A stretch of 40,302 nt of DNA from Pseudochelatococcus contaminans (GCF_014195635.1 NZ_JACICC010000015.1:1-40302); one strand, 5' to 3'; numbered from the stretch's first letter, positions 8,346 to 18,026 are shown. The notes: generated from the sequence alone by a model not told the origin. Made by a program: numbers and translations.

Positions 8346-9260
8346 CTATTTCCTGATCGTAACGCCGAACAGATGCTTCGCCATGAACTCGGTGAACGCA
8401 GTCAGCTTCGGTGAGGGATATCGGGTCGAGGGCCAGAGCAATCGGAACGTCCCCGCATTCGCGGTGTGCTCTTCGAGAATCTGAACCAGCCTTCCGGCCT
8501 CGATGTATCGCGCCACCACGAAATCCGGCAGGCAGGCGATGCCAATGCCCTGTTCGGCCAGAGACAGCAGCGGTTCGATAGTGCTCGCCACCAACGTCGC
8601 AGGAAGCTCAATGTCCAACGCCCCTCCATCGGCATGGAGCGGCCACCGTTCAAGTTTGCCGGTGCTCGGAAACTTGTGGTGCAGGCAGCTATGGTCCAAG
8701 AGATTGGCAGGCGTCTGCGGCGTGCCTCGGGCTTTCAAATAGCCAGGCGCAGCCACGATTTGGTGCCGGAACGTGCCGATAACACGGGTCATCAGACGCG
8801 AATCGCTGACCTCGCCGGTGCGGATCACCGCGTCGAACCCCTCATCAATGACATCCACGAGCCGATCCGTGAAATCAAGGTCCAGCTCAATCTCCGGGTA
8901 GGTGCGGACAAAAGCCCCGATTGCCGGCAGTAACAACATACCGACGAGCGGAAGGCTGACGCGCAGCTTTCCGCGTGGCGCTTCCTGGCGCTGCGACAGT
9001 TCCAACTCGGCGGCCTCGATTTCGCAGACGATGCGGCGGCAGCGTTCAAGAAACAGCACGCCCTCGGGGGTTAGCGTGATGCTGCGCGTGCTGCGATGGA
9101 AGAGGCGCACGCCGAGCCGATCTTCGAGCCGGGCGACCGCTTTGCCTATGGCGGAAGCGGACACGCCAAGCTGGCGGCCAGCAGCAACGAAACTGCGGGT
9201 TTCCGCCGCCTGCATGAACGCGCCTAGCCCGGCCATGTGATCCATCATGCCAATCTCCAT
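8346..9260 (-). CDS. LysR-family transcriptional regulator (divergent from MFS operon)
   Basis: 304 residues. The N-terminal winged helix-turn-helix (AAGRQLGVSASAIGKAVARLE, then LFHRSTRSITLTPEG) is of LysR type. The remaining about 210 residues form the effector-binding domain, with typical segments such as LRVSLPLVGMLLLPAI and GIGIACLPDFVV. It is transcribed away from the MFS gene at 9431 across a 170-bp gap, the standard arrangement in which a LysR protein controls a divergent target. The start may be the ATG at 9260 or one of two internal ATGs a few codons later. The inducer is unknown. Confidence 0.85.
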   Translation of the reverse strand: MEIGMMDHMAGLGAFMQAAETRSFVAAGRQLGVSASAIGKAVARLEDRLGVRLFHRSTRSITLTPEGVLFLERCRRIVCEIEAAELELSQRQEAPRGKLRVSLPLVGMLLLPAIGAFVRTYPEIELDLDFTDRLVDVIDEGFDAVIRTGEVSDSRLMTRVIGTFRHQIVAAPGYLKARGTPQTPANLLDHSCLHHKFPSTGKLERWPLHADGGALDIELPATLVASTIEPLLSLAEQGIGIACLPDFVVARYIEAGRLVQILEEHTANAGTFRLLWPSTRYPSPKLTAFTEFMAKHLFGVTIRK

Positions 9261-9430
9261 TGCGGACGCATATGTCCGCTAAGAATGGAAATGTAGCCTG
9301 ATTTTCTTTTCTCAGCACGTCTTTATGTTTCCGCGAAATCAAACAGTCGGACCAAGACCAATCGCCTGAAGCAATCGTCGGACTCCGCCTGGCAAACCTT
9401 TCAACTGTCCTTGCAGACGGAATCCTGACC

Positions 9431-10960
9431 GTGACGACAACAACCCTTGATGGATCCTCAGCCAGAAAATGGCTACTTCTGCTCTCCGCGTGCCTGACTG
9501 GCGTGCTGATCCCGCTTTGCTTCACCGGCCCGGCGGTTGTTCTGCCATCCGTGAACGAAGCGCTCGGCGGCACGGCCGTCCAGCTCAATTGGGTCATCAA
9601 CGGTTATATCCTGACCTATGGCAGCGCGATGATGGCAGCGGGGAGCCTGACCGACATCTACGGCCGCAAGCGTGTCTGGCTGTCGGGGCTGGCGCTGTTC
9701 GCCGCCGCCACCATCGCCATTCCGTTTTCGCCGACCGTGATCTGGATGGATGTGTTCCGATTGATACAGGGTCTTGGAGGCGCTGCCGCATTCGCGGGGG
9801 CCATGTCGTCGCTGGCGCAGGAATATGATGGCCACGCCCGGACGCGGGTGTTCAGCTTGCTCGGCACAACCTTTGGCGTGGGTCTGGCCTTCGGCCCGCT
9901 CGCGGCTGGTGCGCTCGTGGATTCTCTGGGCTGGCAATGGGTGTTCCTGGCGACCGCCGCCATTGGCCTCCTTGGTTTCGTGATGGTTGCATGGTCGGCG
10001 CGGGAATCCCGCGATCCTAACGCCACAGGTCTGGACTGGCCGGGGGCCATCAGTTTTACGGCGGCTTTGGCCCTCTTCACCTACGCGGTGTTGCTGGCGC
10101 CGGAAGAAGGCTGGGGCAGCGCTGCGGTTGTCGGATCGCTGCTGGTCTCTGCCATTCTGTTCGCGGCTTTCATTGTCATCGAACGGCGCGTGGCGAGGCC
10201 GATGCTCGACCTGTCGCTGTTCGCTAGAGCCAAATTTGTCGGCGTGCAAATCCTCGCTGCATCGCCCGCCTTCTTCTATGTGACCCTCATCATTCTTCTG
10301 CCGGCCCGGTTCATCGGGATCGAGGGTCAGTCCGCACTCGATGCCGGGCGGCTGATGATTGCCTTGTCGGTGCCCTTGCTCGTCGTGCCTTTCTTGGCCG
10401 CCACTCTGGCCCGATGGGTAACGGCTGGCGTGCTGTCCGGCATCGGTCTCCTTATCACCGCACTTGGACTGGTGTGGCTGGCGCAGGCGCTGTCGGTGGG
10501 CAACGGCGCGTCGATCATCCTGCCGATGGCCACTATCGGCATCGGCATCGGTCTGCCCTGGGGCCTGATGGATGGTCTTGCCGTCAGCGTGGTCGAAAAG
10601 GAACGCGCCGGTATGGCGACGGGCATCTTCAACGCGGTGCGCGTTTCGGCCGATGGCGTCGCCATCGCCATCGTCGGCGCGCTGCTGGCCGGGCTGATAC
10701 AGTCCGGCTTGATCAGAATGTTCTCCGCCACGGCAACAAGCCATGACGGCATGATCGAGGCGGCGAACCGTATCGCCATGGGCGACCTCGCCGGTGCCAC
10801 CACGATCCTGCCTGATGTCGGACGCGCGCTGCTGGTTCAGAGCTACGACAACGCTTTCCAGATGCAGCTTTACATCCTCGCTGCGGCCAGTGTTGTGACA
10901 GCGCTGATCGTTTTCGCACTGCTCGGACGTGTCCGGACACATGACGAGGATGGCGCATGA
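9431..10960 (+). CDS. MFS drug/H+ antiporter, DHA2 (EmrB/QacA-like) type
   Basis: 509 residues starting at GTG 9431. The length and the number of hydrophobic stretches fit a 14-helix DHA2 permease in the inner membrane. The conserved loop between helices 2 and 3 is present as GSLTDIYGRKRVWLSG. Likely role: proton-driven efflux of a toxic organic compound. Its 3' end overlaps the next transporter gene by about 20 bp, and the divergent LysR gene upstream is its likely regulator. The substrate cannot be read from the sequence. Confidence 0.85.
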   Translation: MTTTTLDGSSARKWLLLLSACLTGVLIPLCFTGPAVVLPSVNEALGGTAVQLNWVINGYILTYGSAMMAAGSLTDIYGRKRVWLSGLALFAAATIAIPFSPTVIWMDVFRLIQGLGGAAAFAGAMSSLAQEYDGHARTRVFSLLGTTFGVGLAFGPLAAGALVDSLGWQWVFLATAAIGLLGFVMVAWSARESRDPNATGLDWPGAISFTAALALFTYAVLLAPEEGWGSAAVVGSLLVSAILFAAFIVIERRVARPMLDLSLFARAKFVGVQILAASPAFFYVTLIILLPARFIGIEGQSALDAGRLMIALSVPLLVVPFLAATLARWVTAGVLSGIGLLITALGLVWLAQALSVGNGASIILPMATIGIGIGLPWGLMDGLAVSVVEKERAGMATGIFNAVRVSADGVAIAIVGALLAGLIQSGLIRMFSATATSHDGMIEAANRIAMGDLAGATTILPDVGRALLVQSYDNAFQMQLYILAAASVVTALIVFALLGRVRTHDEDGA

Positions 10961-12179
10961 CCATCGCTTCGTCATCCTCCACGGCAAAAAAAACGATAGA
11001 TCGGTCTGGCGTATGTGGGCGGCGGCGTGGATCGTCACCGCGATATTCATTCTTTCCAACTCCGCGACGCCACTCTACGTCCGCTGGCAGTCCAGCATCG
11101 ACTTTTCCTCGACCATGCTGACGGCGATCTTTGCCGCATACATCCTCGGGCTTCTCCTGACTCTTCTGGTCGTCGGACAGCTATCCGACCGCTTCGGACG
11201 CAGGCCCGTCCTCGTGCCCGGCTTGGCCGCCGCGATCATAGCATGTCTGCTCTTTGCCGGCGCGCAATCGGTAATCATGTTGCTGATCGCAAGATTCCTG
11301 TCCGGCATCGCGGTCGGCGCGGCGGTGTCGGCGGGCATGGCGTCCGTCGTCGATCTGGGCGGACCGGATCGGCGGCGGCAAGCATCGTTGCTCGCTTCGG
11401 TCTCGATGGTCCTCGGCGCGGGCCTCGGCCCGCTGCTGGCCGGTAGTCTCGCGCTTGCGCTGCCCGAACCGATCCTGCCGATCTTCGGCGCCGAACTCGC
11501 GATCCTTGCCAGCGCGACGCTATTGGTATTCCTCCTGCCGCTGCGAGAGGGCACGCCCACGGCCAGCGCTGCATGGCGGCTGCGTTTGCCGAGCGTTCCA
11601 CAGCCCAACCGCCGACACCTTGCCTTCGGCATCGCCGTGTTCGGGCCGGGGATCACCGCCACATCGTTCGTGCTGTCGCTCGGCCCTTCGCTGCTCTCCC
11701 GCCTGATCGGCGTGGCAAGCCCGCTGATCGCTGGCGCCATGGCCTGCGGGATGTTCCTGACGGCGACGGGCGTGCAATTCCTCGCTCGCAGCCGTCCCGT
11801 GCGCACGATCTTCCTGCTCGGCGCGAGCGCGACCGTGCTGTCCATGGTCGGGATCGGGATCGCCGTCGCGGCTTCCAGTGCCGTGGCCCTGATCGTCGCG
11901 GCGCTGCTCGCCGGTAGCGGCCAGGGTCTCGGTCAACTCGGCGGGCTGACGCTTATCGGGCTGCATGTCCCTGCCGAACGCCGCGCCGAAGCCAACGCCG
12001 TCCTCAACATCGGCGGCTATATCCCCGCCGGCCTCATGCCGATGGCGACGGGCCTGGTCATTGATCGAGCCGGACTGGCAACGGGCGCGATCTGCTTCGC
12101 CGTCGCTCTCGCAGTCATTGCCGTCGCCGGGGGCTTCTTCGTCGGCCGCAATCTGGCCGAGGCGGAGGATCAGCCATGA
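10941..12179 (+). CDS. MFS transporter, 12-helix type
   Basis: About 412 residues if started at ATG 10941 (alternatives: GTG 10929, ATG 10950). The 12 hydrophobic segments and the loop GQLSDRFGRRPVLVPG mark a major facilitator permease of DHA1-like size. It overlaps the upstream DHA2 gene and the downstream LLM oxidoreductase gene (start 12176, inside its last codons), so all are co-transcribed. Two unrelated MFS permeases plus a flavin oxidoreductase suggest a module that modifies and exports or imports one compound class; this is inference. Confidence 0.82.
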   Translation: MTRMAHDHRFVILHGKKNDRSVWRMWAAAWIVTAIFILSNSATPLYVRWQSSIDFSSTMLTAIFAAYILGLLLTLLVVGQLSDRFGRRPVLVPGLAAAIIACLLFAGAQSVIMLLIARFLSGIAVGAAVSAGMASVVDLGGPDRRRQASLLASVSMVLGAGLGPLLAGSLALALPEPILPIFGAELAILASATLLVFLLPLREGTPTASAAWRLRLPSVPQPNRRHLAFGIAVFGPGITATSFVLSLGPSLLSRLIGVASPLIAGAMACGMFLTATGVQFLARSRPVRTIFLLGASATVLSMVGIGIAVAASSAVALIVAALLAGSGQGLGQLGGLTLIGLHVPAERRAEANAVLNIGGYIPAGLMPMATGLVIDRAGLATGAICFAVALAVIAVAGGFFVGRNLAEAEDQP

Positions 12180-13171
12180 GCCGCCCGGAAGCGAATCTTG
12201 ATTGGAAGCGGCCGGCAGGAATCGAAGATCACGCCGCATACAATCGCCTGTTCCAGCCCGGGCGGCTGACGTTCGGCTTCATGGCGCCGCTCGAAGGCTA
12301 TCCATCCTCGCCGGGGCCGACGCTGCGGGATCATACGGCAATGGTGCGGAAGGCCGACGAACTCGGCTTCTCCGCCATCTGGCTGCGTGATGTTCCGTTT
12401 CTCGACCCCGGATTTGGCGACATCGGGCAGGTCATCGACCCGATGGTGTATGCGGGCTGGCTGACAGCGCAGACGAAAAGCATCACAATCGGCACGGCAG
12501 GCATCGTGCTCCCTCTGCGCGATCCCCTGATTGTCGCCAAACAGGCGGCAAGCGTCGATCAGCTATCCCATGGTCGCTTGCTGCTCGGCGTGTCCACGGG
12601 CGACCGCCCGGCTGAATATCCGACCTTCGGACTGCCGTTCGACAACAGTGCGGAACGATTCCGCGATGCTCTGTCCATGATCCGGGCGTCCACGGAAAGC
12701 GACTTCGGCATCTTTCAGTCACAGCACTATGGTCGTCTCGACGGCAGCCTCAACCTTGTGCCCAAGCCGGTCGGCGCGCGCCTGCCGCTGATCGCGATTG
12801 GTCGGGCCGGCCAAGACATCGCCTGGCTTGCCGCCAACATGGACGGCTGGATTTGGCACCTAAGCGATTTCGGGCGGCTCCCGGAGGTCATCGGCAGATG
12901 GCGTGCAGCCACACCGGACGCCGTCTTCAAACCTTACGGATATGGCACCTTCTTCGATCTCGACTCTGACCCCAATGCCTCGTTGCAGTTCGTGCGAGGC
13001 ATCCGCATCGGTCGCCGCGCGCTGGTTGAACTATGGAAACGGCAACAGGACGAAGGTGTCTCCCATGTCGCCCTTAATCTCAAACCACTCCGGCGACCAA
13101 TGGATGAAGTGCTCGACGAGTTGGCCGAGCACGTTCTTCCCCATTTCCCGGCGGCGGCGATTGGGCCATGA
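12176..13171 (+). CDS. LLM-class (luciferase-like) flavin-dependent oxidoreductase
   Basis: 331 residues with the TIM-barrel pattern of bacterial luciferase-like monooxygenases: LTFGFMAPLEG near the start, SAIWLRDVPFLDP, SITIGTAGIVLPLRDPL, then DQLSHGRLLLGVSTGDRP for flavin/phosphate contacts. It resembles the subgroup annotated as luciferase-type oxidoreductase, BA3436 family. Such enzymes use reduced FMN or F420 and oxygen, and the substrate here is unknown. The ATG overlaps the end of the MFS gene (ATGA), and the LysR gene begins four bases after its stop. Confidence 0.82.
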   Translation: MSRPEANLDWKRPAGIEDHAAYNRLFQPGRLTFGFMAPLEGYPSSPGPTLRDHTAMVRKADELGFSAIWLRDVPFLDPGFGDIGQVIDPMVYAGWLTAQTKSITIGTAGIVLPLRDPLIVAKQAASVDQLSHGRLLLGVSTGDRPAEYPTFGLPFDNSAERFRDALSMIRASTESDFGIFQSQHYGRLDGSLNLVPKPVGARLPLIAIGRAGQDIAWLAANMDGWIWHLSDFGRLPEVIGRWRAATPDAVFKPYGYGTFFDLDSDPNASLQFVRGIRIGRRALVELWKRQQDEGVSHVALNLKPLRRPMDEVLDELAEHVLPHFPAAAIGP

Positions 13172-13174
13172 CCC

Positions 13175-14152
13175 ATGCGTCGCCGGCAAGTTCATAAGCG
13201 GGGTAGCGTAAAGCAGCCGACGACGATCGAGCATACGCTTTTGCGTTGCGGGCGCTTTCCAATGGTCGCCCTGATCCAGACATTGGCCGTAGCCGAGTAT
13301 CTCAGCTTCCATCGCGCAGCGCGAATGCTCAGCACCAGCCAGTCGAGTGTCAGCCAGCGGATCAGGGCGCTTGAGGAAGACCTTGGCGTCGTTCTTTTCG
13401 ATCGCAACACGCGCGGCGTCCGGCTGACCGAAGCAGGTCGCCATTTTGTCGATCAGATCAGTGATGCCCTCGGTATAATCGACTTCGCAATTATTACAGC
13501 CGGGATGCAGGCGCGCGGCGAGGAAGGCAACCTACGCATCGGGGTCCATGCCCTCACGCCGGGTTGCTTCCTCGACCGTCTGTTCGAGCATTTCCACACC
13601 GAGCATCCGTGCATTCGCCTGGACATCGCCGAATGCACGGCGCGCGAAGCCCAGATCATGTTGCGTGAAAGCAGGCTGGATCTCGCCTTCATGGCCTGCA
13701 CCCACGAAATCCACGACCTCAGCTCCCGAGTAATCTGGCGCGACCGTCTGATGGTCGCCCTGTCGGCCGGGCATCCGCTGGCAGCACTATCGGAAGTGGG
13801 ATGGCGGCAACTTGCACAGGAAACATTTCTCATCCGCTATAGCGGCACAGGACCGCAGGTTCTCGATCTGATCCTGCTACGCTCCGCCGGAAAATGGCCG
13901 ACACCGGCAATCCGCCGCGTCGATGTGGGCCGCAGCGCACTCTTGTCGATGATCGCAGCCGGGCATGGTGTCTCGCTCTTCGCCGAGGAAGGCGCAGCCT
14001 TCAACATGGCGAACGTCGTCTTCCTGCCGGTCCACGACGAGCCTGACGCCATCGCCTTCTCGGCCGTCTGGTTGCCCGGAAATCGCGATCCCGCGATCGT
14101 CAAGTTGCTTGCTCTGGCGATGGAGACAAACCGACACAGCACGCAGGGCTAA
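13175..14152 (+). CDS. LysR-family regulator, copy A (paralogue of the one at 30.9-31.9 kb)
   Basis: 325 residues: LysR helix-turn-helix (RAARMLSTSQSSVSQRIRALE, LFDRNTRGVRLTEAG) plus effector domain. By eye most residues match the LysR protein encoded at 30946-31902, including VDVGRSALLSMIAAGHGVS. Both carry an N-terminal extension beginning MRRR, with HK and QPTT further on, before the usual M-ALIQTLAVAEYLSFHRA. Conservation of the extension is why I start here and not at 13262. It is the last gene of the MFS-MFS-LLM operon. Relatives are frequent near trb conjugation genes, so it may belong to the ICE backbone. Confidence 0.85.
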   Translation: MRRRQVHKRGSVKQPTTIEHTLLRCGRFPMVALIQTLAVAEYLSFHRAARMLSTSQSSVSQRIRALEEDLGVVLFDRNTRGVRLTEAGRHFVDQISDALGIIDFAIITAGMQARGEEGNLRIGVHALTPGCFLDRLFEHFHTEHPCIRLDIAECTAREAQIMLRESRLDLAFMACTHEIHDLSSRVIWRDRLMVALSAGHPLAALSEVGWRQLAQETFLIRYSGTGPQVLDLILLRSAGKWPTPAIRRVDVGRSALLSMIAAGHGVSLFAEEGAAFNMANVVFLPVHDEPDAIAFSAVWLPGNRDPAIVKLLALAMETNRHSTQG

Positions 14153-14190
14153 TTCGTAGCCCGGCCGCTGGCCACCTGCTCAGGAACAGC

Positions 14191-14614
14191 ATGAGCTTTG
14201 CGTCATGGAAGGAACGCAAGCCGATCGCGAGCGCGCTGCGCGCTGTCTATCGTGCCGAGACGGCCGAGACCGGCCTGGCGGCGCTCGACGCGTTCGAGGC
14301 CGGCCATTGGGGCAAGCGGCATCCGGCGATCGCCCAGAGCTGGCGGCGTCACTGGGACCAGGTGATCCCGTTCTTCACCTTCCCGCAAGGCGTGCGCCGG
14401 ATCATCTACACCACCAACGCGATCGAGGCGCTCAACTCGAAGCTGCGCCGTGCCGTGCGAACCCGCGGCCACCTCCCCGGTGACGATGCCGCGATGAAGC
14501 TACTATACCTCCGTCCTCAACAAGGCGGCCGAGGAATGGAAACGGCCGCCGCGCGAGTGGTCGGAGGCAAAAACCCAGTTCGCCGTGATCTTCGGCGAAC
14601 GGTTCGTCATCTGA
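14191..14614 (+). pseudogene. IS256-family transposase remnant (3' part, frameshifted)
   Basis: Only the C-terminal third of an IS256-type DDE transposase is present. Recognisable pieces are SWKERKPIASALRAVYRAE, IIYTTNAIEALNSKLRR and, after a frameshift near 14505, VLNKAAEEWKRPPREWSEAK ending at TGA 14612-14614. The catalytic N-terminal part is missing. The remnant sits immediately after the LysR gene and marks the left boundary of the redox cassette. Confidence 0.8.
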
Positions 14615-14663
14615 TGACGATAACCGGCCCCGCGCACAAAATTACTGATAGTCCCATCCGTAG

Positions 14664-14875
14664 GATAACGCCAAGGCCGAGAGCTTCGTGAAACGCTCAA
14701 GGTCGGGGCTGTCTATCCGATGGCCTACGAGATTTTCGAAGACATCACTGCCGACCTTACGCGCTTCATCGATCAGGGCTACAACGCCAGCCGATTGCAC
14801 TCTGCGCTCGGCTATCTCAGTCCGCAGCAGTTCGAGGATCAACACGCCCGGCTCACAGTCAAATCCGTAGCCTGA
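14664..14875 (+). pseudogene. IS3-family transposase (OrfB) C-terminal remnant
   Basis: Reads [10 protein letters not shown], then after a one-base deletion near 14690 [38 protein letters not shown] and [16 protein letters not shown] up to TGA 14873-14875. The LHSALGY(L/R)SP box is diagnostic for IS3-group OrfB. The integrase core upstream is gone. It directly abuts the IS256 remnant, so at least two insertion events were layered here. Confidence 0.8.
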
Positions 14876-14978
14876 TCCTGTCTACCCGCAGGGGCGCACT
14901 CCAGAACTGGGCTACGACAGCGGCTTGACCAGCGTTGCCTCAGATCCACTCTTTTGCACTTCCCGGCCCTCAACTCGC

Positions 14979-15956
14979 TTACGGCCTCAGCAAGACCTTG
15001 CCTTTACGGGCCGGCTGCAAGCTGGCCGCAGCGGCCTGGGCGGCATCGGCGAGGTCGTAGACGGCCTCCACTGGCAGCAGCAGCTCACCGGCCAGCGTAC
15101 GCTGCAAGAGTTCACCCACCAGGCGACGTTTGTCGTCCGCCGACATGGCCAGGCTAACCTTGCTGCCCCAGAAGCCCTTGACCGTGGCCTGCTTGAAGAT
15201 GAGCGAGCCGGAGTCGATTTGCATCGGCTCTCCAGCCATCGTGCCGAAGGAAACGAGTGTCCCGCCTTCGCCCAGCAATCCCAACAACGCCGCGCTGGCG
15301 GCGCCACCAATGGAATCGATTCCCGCGCGCGCCAGCCCGGAGCCAAGAATGGCGCGGGCAATTTCCTGCCACTCGGGCTGCGCGGTGGAAACGACATGAT
15401 CAATGCCCAGGGCCGCCAGTTCATCCACACCAGCATCACGGCGCACCAGATTGAGCACATTTATTCCACGCGCGGCGGCCAGCATCGCCAAGGTTTTGCC
15501 GACCGCACCATTGGCCGCGTTCTGGACGATCCACTGACCCTGGTCGACCTCGAGGAACTCCAGCAGCATCAACGCGCTCAGGGGCATGGCAATGAGCTGC
15601 GCCGCGGTTTCGTCCGGGATGGCTTCCGGCATCGGTACCAGCAGCCGTGCGGGGGCAAGGAAATATTCTGCCCAGGTGCCATGCACCGAAGCAACAGCTA
15701 CCCGCTGGCCGTTGGAGACGCCTTCGACGTCATCGCCAAGCGCATCTACGATGCCAACCGCCTCGCTGCCGCCAATTGCGGGGAGGTCCGGCCTATAGCC
15801 GTAGCGGCCCCGGATCGTCCACAGGTCGTGGTTGTGAATCGGCGCAAGCGTGGTCTTGACGCGGACTTCGCCTGGTCCGGGTTGCGGTATCGGACGGTCG
15901 CCGAGTTCGAGGACTTCGGCGGGTTCGCCGAATGCAGTATGGATGGCGCTGCGCAT
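14979..15956 (-). CDS. Zinc-free MDR-family oxidoreductase (quinone/2-enoyl reductase-like)
   Basis: 325 residues of the medium-chain dehydrogenase/reductase family. The N-terminal GroES-like half contains LAPIHNHDLWTIRGRYG and PAIGGSEAVGIV. The Rossmann half has QNAANGAVGKTLAMLAA at about 145-160 for NADPH. The catalytic-zinc cysteine/histidine set of true alcohol dehydrogenases is not evident, and the pattern is nearer to quinone oxidoreductases and mitochondrial enoyl reductase (MECR/ETR). It is the last gene of the leftward redox cassette, 16 bp after ohr, and probably detoxifies electrophilic carbonyls or quinones. Confidence 0.8.
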   Translation of the reverse strand: MRSAIHTAFGEPAEVLELGDRPIPQPGPGEVRVKTTLAPIHNHDLWTIRGRYGYRPDLPAIGGSEAVGIVDALGDDVEGVSNGQRVAVASVHGTWAEYFLAPARLLVPMPEAIPDETAAQLIAMPLSALMLLEFLEVDQGQWIVQNAANGAVGKTLAMLAAARGINVLNLVRRDAGVDELAALGIDHVVSTAQPEWQEIARAILGSGLARAGIDSIGGAASAALLGLLGEGGTLVSFGTMAGEPMQIDSGSLIFKQATVKGFWGSKVSLAMSADDKRRLVGELLQRTLAGELLLPVEAVYDLADAAQAAAASLQPARKGKVLLRP

Positions 15957-15972
15957 GCTGGTTTTCTCCTGT

Positions 15973-16383
15973 TCAGGCTACGGATACGTGCAGGCGCACC
16001 TCGATGTTGCCGCGCGTGGCATTTGAATACGGGCACACCTGGTGGGTGGCTTCCACCAGCTTGCGTGCGGCCGATTGGTCCAGTCCATGGACTTCCACAT
16101 GCAAGTCCACGTCCAGCGCGTAACCGCCGGCGGCGGTCTGGCCAATGCCCACTTCCACCGAGGTGCGTGTGGCGGTCGGCGCCAGTCCCAATTGCTTGGC
16201 GGCCACGGGCAATGCGTTGTCGAAGCAGGCGGCGTAGCCCATCGCAAAAAGCTGCTCGGGGTTGGCTCCGGTCTTGCCGGAGCCGGGCATGGCCATGTCC
16301 AGTGCGAGGCTGCCGTCGTCCAGCGCGGTACGGCCGGAACGGCCGCCGGTGGCGGTAGCGCGGGTTTTGTAGAAAATCTTCAT
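15973..16383 (-). CDS. ohr: Organic hydroperoxide resistance protein (Ohr/OsmC family)
   Basis: 136 residues, full length for Ohr. The two redox-active cysteines are visible: C53 in GYAACFDNAL (peroxidatic) and C117 in HQVCPYSNATRGN (resolving). Arg15 in GGRSGR and Glu43 in NPEQLF fit the active-site pair. Ohr reduces organic and fatty-acid hydroperoxides using lipoylated proteins, in the cytoplasm. No OhrR (MarR) regulator is next to it; the local regulator is the TetR gene at the head of the cassette. Confidence 0.92.
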   Translation of the reverse strand: MKIFYKTRATATGGRSGRTALDDGSLALDMAMPGSGKTGANPEQLFAMGYAACFDNALPVAAKQLGLAPTATRTSVEVGIGQTAAGGYALDVDLHVEVHGLDQSAARKLVEATHQVCPYSNATRGNIEVRLHVSVA

Positions 16384-16427
16384 GATTGGCTCCTGTTGAA
16401 CGAGAACGACGACACAAAGCGAGTGCG

Positions 16428-17852
16428 TTATGCCTTGCCAGCGAGCAGGGCCCGCGCTTGCGCCAGCGCATCGGCATATGGCGCGCGCAAGCGAAGATTG
16501 GACGCGCCATCGGCACTTTGCACCACCACCGCCTTGGCGTGGCTGAAACGTCGGAAGCCGTGAATGCCGTGGTACGCTCCTATGCCAGACGGACCCACGC
16601 CGCCGAAGGGCACGCTCTCGACCACGGCATGCGTCATCACATCGTTGATGACCGCCGCGCCGGAAGTCGTGCTTTCGAGAAACGCTTGCTGCTTTGCCGG
16701 GTCATTGCCGAAGTAATAGGCCGCGAGCGGGCGCGGATGCGCGTTGATGTAATCAAGCGCCTGCTGCGGGTCATGGTAGGTCAGCACCGGCAGGACAGGG
16801 CCGAAGATTTCTTCCTGCATCACCTGCATGTCTTCCTGCGGATTGAGCACCAGGGTCGGGGCGAGCTTGCGCGTGCGTGCGTCAGTATGCGGTTCACCCG
16901 CAGGCTCCAGCCCTACCACGCTGGCACCCCTGGCGCGGGCGTCGTCCAGCAGGCCGATCAGGCGGCGGTAGTGGCGGTCGCTGACGATGGAGGTGTAGTC
17001 CGGGTTGTCATGCAGCGTCGGCAATGTGCGGGCGACAAAGGTACGAGCGTGCTCCACGAAAGCGTCGCGCGCCGTTTCTGGCAGAAGCACATAATCCGGC
17101 GCGATGCAGATCTGACCGACGTTGAAGGTCTTGACCGTCAGTACACGCGCAGCGGCGGTAGCTATGTCAGCATCCGTGTCAATGAAAACGGGTGACTTCC
17201 CGCCCAGCTCCAGCGTCACCGGGACCAGGTTTTCAGCGGCCGCCCTCATGACGTGGCGACCCACGGCCGTACTACCGGTGAAGATCAGATGATCGAACGG
17301 CAACGCGCTGAACGCCTGGCCCGTTTCGGCATCGCCCAGCACCACCTCCAGTTCCAGTGGGTCGAAGTAGCGTGCGACGAGTTGTGCCAGCAGTTCGGAT
17401 GTGCGGGGCGTCAACTCCGAGGGCTTAAGCAGCGCACGATTGCCTGCTGAAAAGACGCCCGCCAGAGGGCTGAACGCCAGGTTGATCGGGAAATTCCAGG
17501 GGCTAATGATGCCCACTACGCCTAACGGCTGATATTGTACGCGCGCTTGCATCCCAGGGCCGGGAGCATCTTGCTCACCCGGCTGCATCCAAGTTTCCAG
17601 ATGCTCGCTGGCATGGCGAAGTGCAGCAACCGACGACAGCACGTCCGCCAGCAGGCTTTGGTAAGGGCTACGATGTCCGTAGTCGGCGCTGATGGCATCA
17701 GCCAGTTCATCGTGGTGTGTGATCAGCAGTTCCGCGGCACGTTGCAAACGGTCACGTCGCAATTCGGCGCTGGCCGGGCCACCGGCCAGGTGCGCCTGTT
17801 TCATCCGCGCGACCTTGGCGTTCAGCGCGGCAGAAATATCTGAAGTATTCAT
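16428..17852 (-). CDS. Coniferyl aldehyde dehydrogenase-like class 3 ALDH
   Basis: 474 residues, the usual length for class 3-type aldehyde dehydrogenases without membrane anchor. GVVGIISPWNFPINLAFSPL and FTGSTAVGRHVM form the NAD(P) site, and Glu215 in LELGGKSP and catalytic Cys249 in FNVGQICIAPDY are present. The C-terminal FGGVGPSGIGAYHGIHGF is typical of the coniferyl aldehyde dehydrogenase group (CalB-like). It oxidises aromatic or lipid-derived aldehydes to acids. Its place between ohr and a DJ-1/PfpI gene suggests clearance of aldehydes produced by peroxide damage; use in lignin-monomer catabolism is the alternative. Confidence 0.88.
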   Translation of the reverse strand: MNTSDISAALNAKVARMKQAHLAGGPASAELRRDRLQRAAELLITHHDELADAISADYGHRSPYQSLLADVLSSVAALRHASEHLETWMQPGEQDAPGPGMQARVQYQPLGVVGIISPWNFPINLAFSPLAGVFSAGNRALLKPSELTPRTSELLAQLVARYFDPLELEVVLGDAETGQAFSALPFDHLIFTGSTAVGRHVMRAAAENLVPVTLELGGKSPVFIDTDADIATAAARVLTVKTFNVGQICIAPDYVLLPETARDAFVEHARTFVARTLPTLHDNPDYTSIVSDRHYRRLIGLLDDARARGASVVGLEPAGEPHTDARTRKLAPTLVLNPQEDMQVMQEEIFGPVLPVLTYHDPQQALDYINAHPRPLAAYYFGNDPAKQQAFLESTTSGAAVINDVMTHAVVESVPFGGVGPSGIGAYHGIHGFRRFSHAKAVVVQSADGASNLRLRAPYADALAQARALLAGKA

Positions 17853-18026
17853 GGCGGATTTCCTGAGTGAATGACCATCCCGAAGCCGGTGGCAAGCCGC
17901 CTCCGGTAGGAACGAATGTGCCCATGACGGCTCGCTGCGGCAGCAGAGCAGCCTGGATCGCTTTGGCAGAGGGAGAGCGACTGGCGCGCGTTAGCGCCGG
18001 TCGGTCGGCACGACGCCAGGCCGGCC

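Noticed and set aside
9473-11059. 528-codon minus-strand frame opposite the MFS genes
   Set aside because: Rich in His, Gln, Arg and Asp with no hydrophobic pattern: a codon shadow of the DHA2 transporter on the other strand.
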